DNA of 14,855 nucleotides, taken from the NCBI GenBank assembly GCA_009392675.1, contig VFFY01000152.1, positions 1 to 14,855 on the forward strand, read 5' to 3'. Shown piece after piece: positions 14,338 to 14,855 of this stretch (position 1 is the stretch's first letter; each line of letters starts with the position of its first letter). The stretch is from SAR202 cluster bacterium (GTDB taxonomy: Bacteria > Chloroflexota > Dehalococcoidia > Lucifugimonadales > UBA826). The notes beneath the pieces were generated by a model, which ran no database searches, was not told where the DNA came from, and saw only the letters and a program-made list of their open reading frames with translations. Position numbers and translations under genes: made by a program.

Positions 14338-14855
14338 ATGATGGGACAGGATGTGAGACTCCGACTCGAAAAGAACGAGGAAAGTTTGAATCCCCATGCC
14401 TGCCGCTCAGCCAATTCTCGGGGTAGGGAGAAGATGGAAAGCCCTAGCCCTATAAGGACCGAATTTCAAAGGGACCGGGATCGGATACTTCATTCCAAGG
14501 CATTTCGGAGAATGAAGCACAAGACTCAAGTTTTTATATCACCTGTAGGAGATCATTTTGTTACTAGACTCACCCATACTTTGGAGGTTGCTCAGATCGC
14601 TAGAACTATAGCAAGGGCTTTGAATTTAAATGAAGACCTAACAGAGGCAATAGGTTTGGGCCATGATATGGGCCACACCCCCTTTGGGCATATAGGTGAA
14701 GATGAATTAGGTAAATTAAGCCCTTTAGGATTTAGGCATAATGTCCAGAGTGTCCGAATTGTGGAGAAATTAGAAAAAAATGGGAAAGGATTAAATCTCA
14801 CAGAGGAGGTAAGAGAGGGGATGCTTCATCATTCGAAACCAAAGGGAGATTTTAT
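14338..14855 (+). CDS. dgt: Deoxyguanosinetriphosphate triphosphohydrolase-like HD protein (cut by window edge)
   Basis: The frame is open for 172 codons to the window end. After a variable N-terminus it has FQRDRDRILHSKAFRRMKHK (43-62), TQVFISPVGDHFVTRLTH with metal ligand H80, TLEVAQIARTIARALNL, then the HD pair H109-D110 in GLGHDMGHTPFGHIGE, and GFRHNVQS. This is the dGTPase family, which hydrolyses dNTPs to deoxynucleosides plus triphosphate and acts in dNTP pool control; some members defend against phage. The standard bacterial type is usually about 330-450 residues, so roughly half is missing here. Two in-frame ATGs stand in tandem at 14338 and 14341; AGAGGA lies four bases before the first and seven before the second, so 14341 may be the true start. 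It begins 22 bases after the 2-hydroxyacid dehydrogenase gene and is probably read through from it. Confidence 0.88.
   Translation, partial: MMGQDVRLRLEKNEESLNPHACRSANSRGREKMESPSPIRTEFQRDRDRILHSKAFRRMKHKTQVFISPVGDHFVTRLTHTLEVAQIARTIARALNLNEDLTEAIGLGHDMGHTPFGHIGEDELGKLSPLGFRHNVQSVRIVEKLEKNGKGLNLTEEVREGMLHHSKPKGDF

Overview
The window is densely coded bacterial DNA, AT-leaning by eye, with Shine-Dalgarno-type ribosome sites, sigma70-like promoter hexamers and gaps no larger than 250 bases. Three conserved housekeeping genes (mfd, cut by the left edge; gyrA; and a dGTPase gene, cut by the right edge) are interleaved with genes for acidic sugars and small hydroxy/oxo acids. Two divergent enolase-superfamily enzymes, a UxuA-type dehydratase, an RraA-family protein, a PF04199 cyclase-family protein and an MFS carrier packed among housekeeping genes recall marine Chloroflexota of the SAR202 type, a group reported to carry expanded enolase-superfamily paralogues. 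The taxonomic assignment is inference; no rRNA is present to settle it.

Layout. Positions 1-2832, minus strand: an MFS transporter, a translationally coupled thioredoxin-like lipoprotein, then the start of mfd. Positions 2895-5032, plus strand: an enolase-superfamily protein followed closely by a mannonate dehydratase (UxuA family). Positions 5029-6078, minus strand: a second enolase-superfamily dehydratase with a complete mandelate-racemase-type active site, whose 3' end overlaps uxuA by 4 bases. Positions 6180-7691, plus strand: a crotonase-fold protein and a class I glutamine amidotransferase of the gamma-Glu-GABA hydrolase type. Positions 7855-10383, plus strand: gyrA, preceded by an extended -10 element. 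Positions 10513-12368, minus strand: a cyclase-family hydrolase downstream of garR (tartronate semialdehyde reductase). From 12619, plus strand: an RraA-family aldolase-like protein, a D-2-hydroxyacid dehydrogenase, and the start of a dGTPase.

How the genes may work together (inference). The dehydratases would turn aldonic or aldaric acids into 2-keto-3-deoxy acids. An aldolase, possibly the RraA-family protein, could split these into pyruvate plus a C2-C3 oxo acid. GarR and the D-2-hydroxyacid dehydrogenase could reduce such products (tartronate semialdehyde, hydroxypyruvate, glyoxylate) to glycerate or glycolate. garR and rraA diverge from a 250-base spacer holding two back-to-back promoters and a small inverted repeat, which suggests co-regulation. 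The MFS carrier may import a substrate.

I see no CRISPR array, tRNA, rRNA, insertion sequence or phage gene. Nothing here is clearly a wholly new system. The points most worth a second look are the garR/rraA pairing, the altered active sites of the first enolase-superfamily protein and of the crotonase, the CX4C thioredoxin-like lipoprotein, and a Leu at the quinolone-contact position of GyrA.
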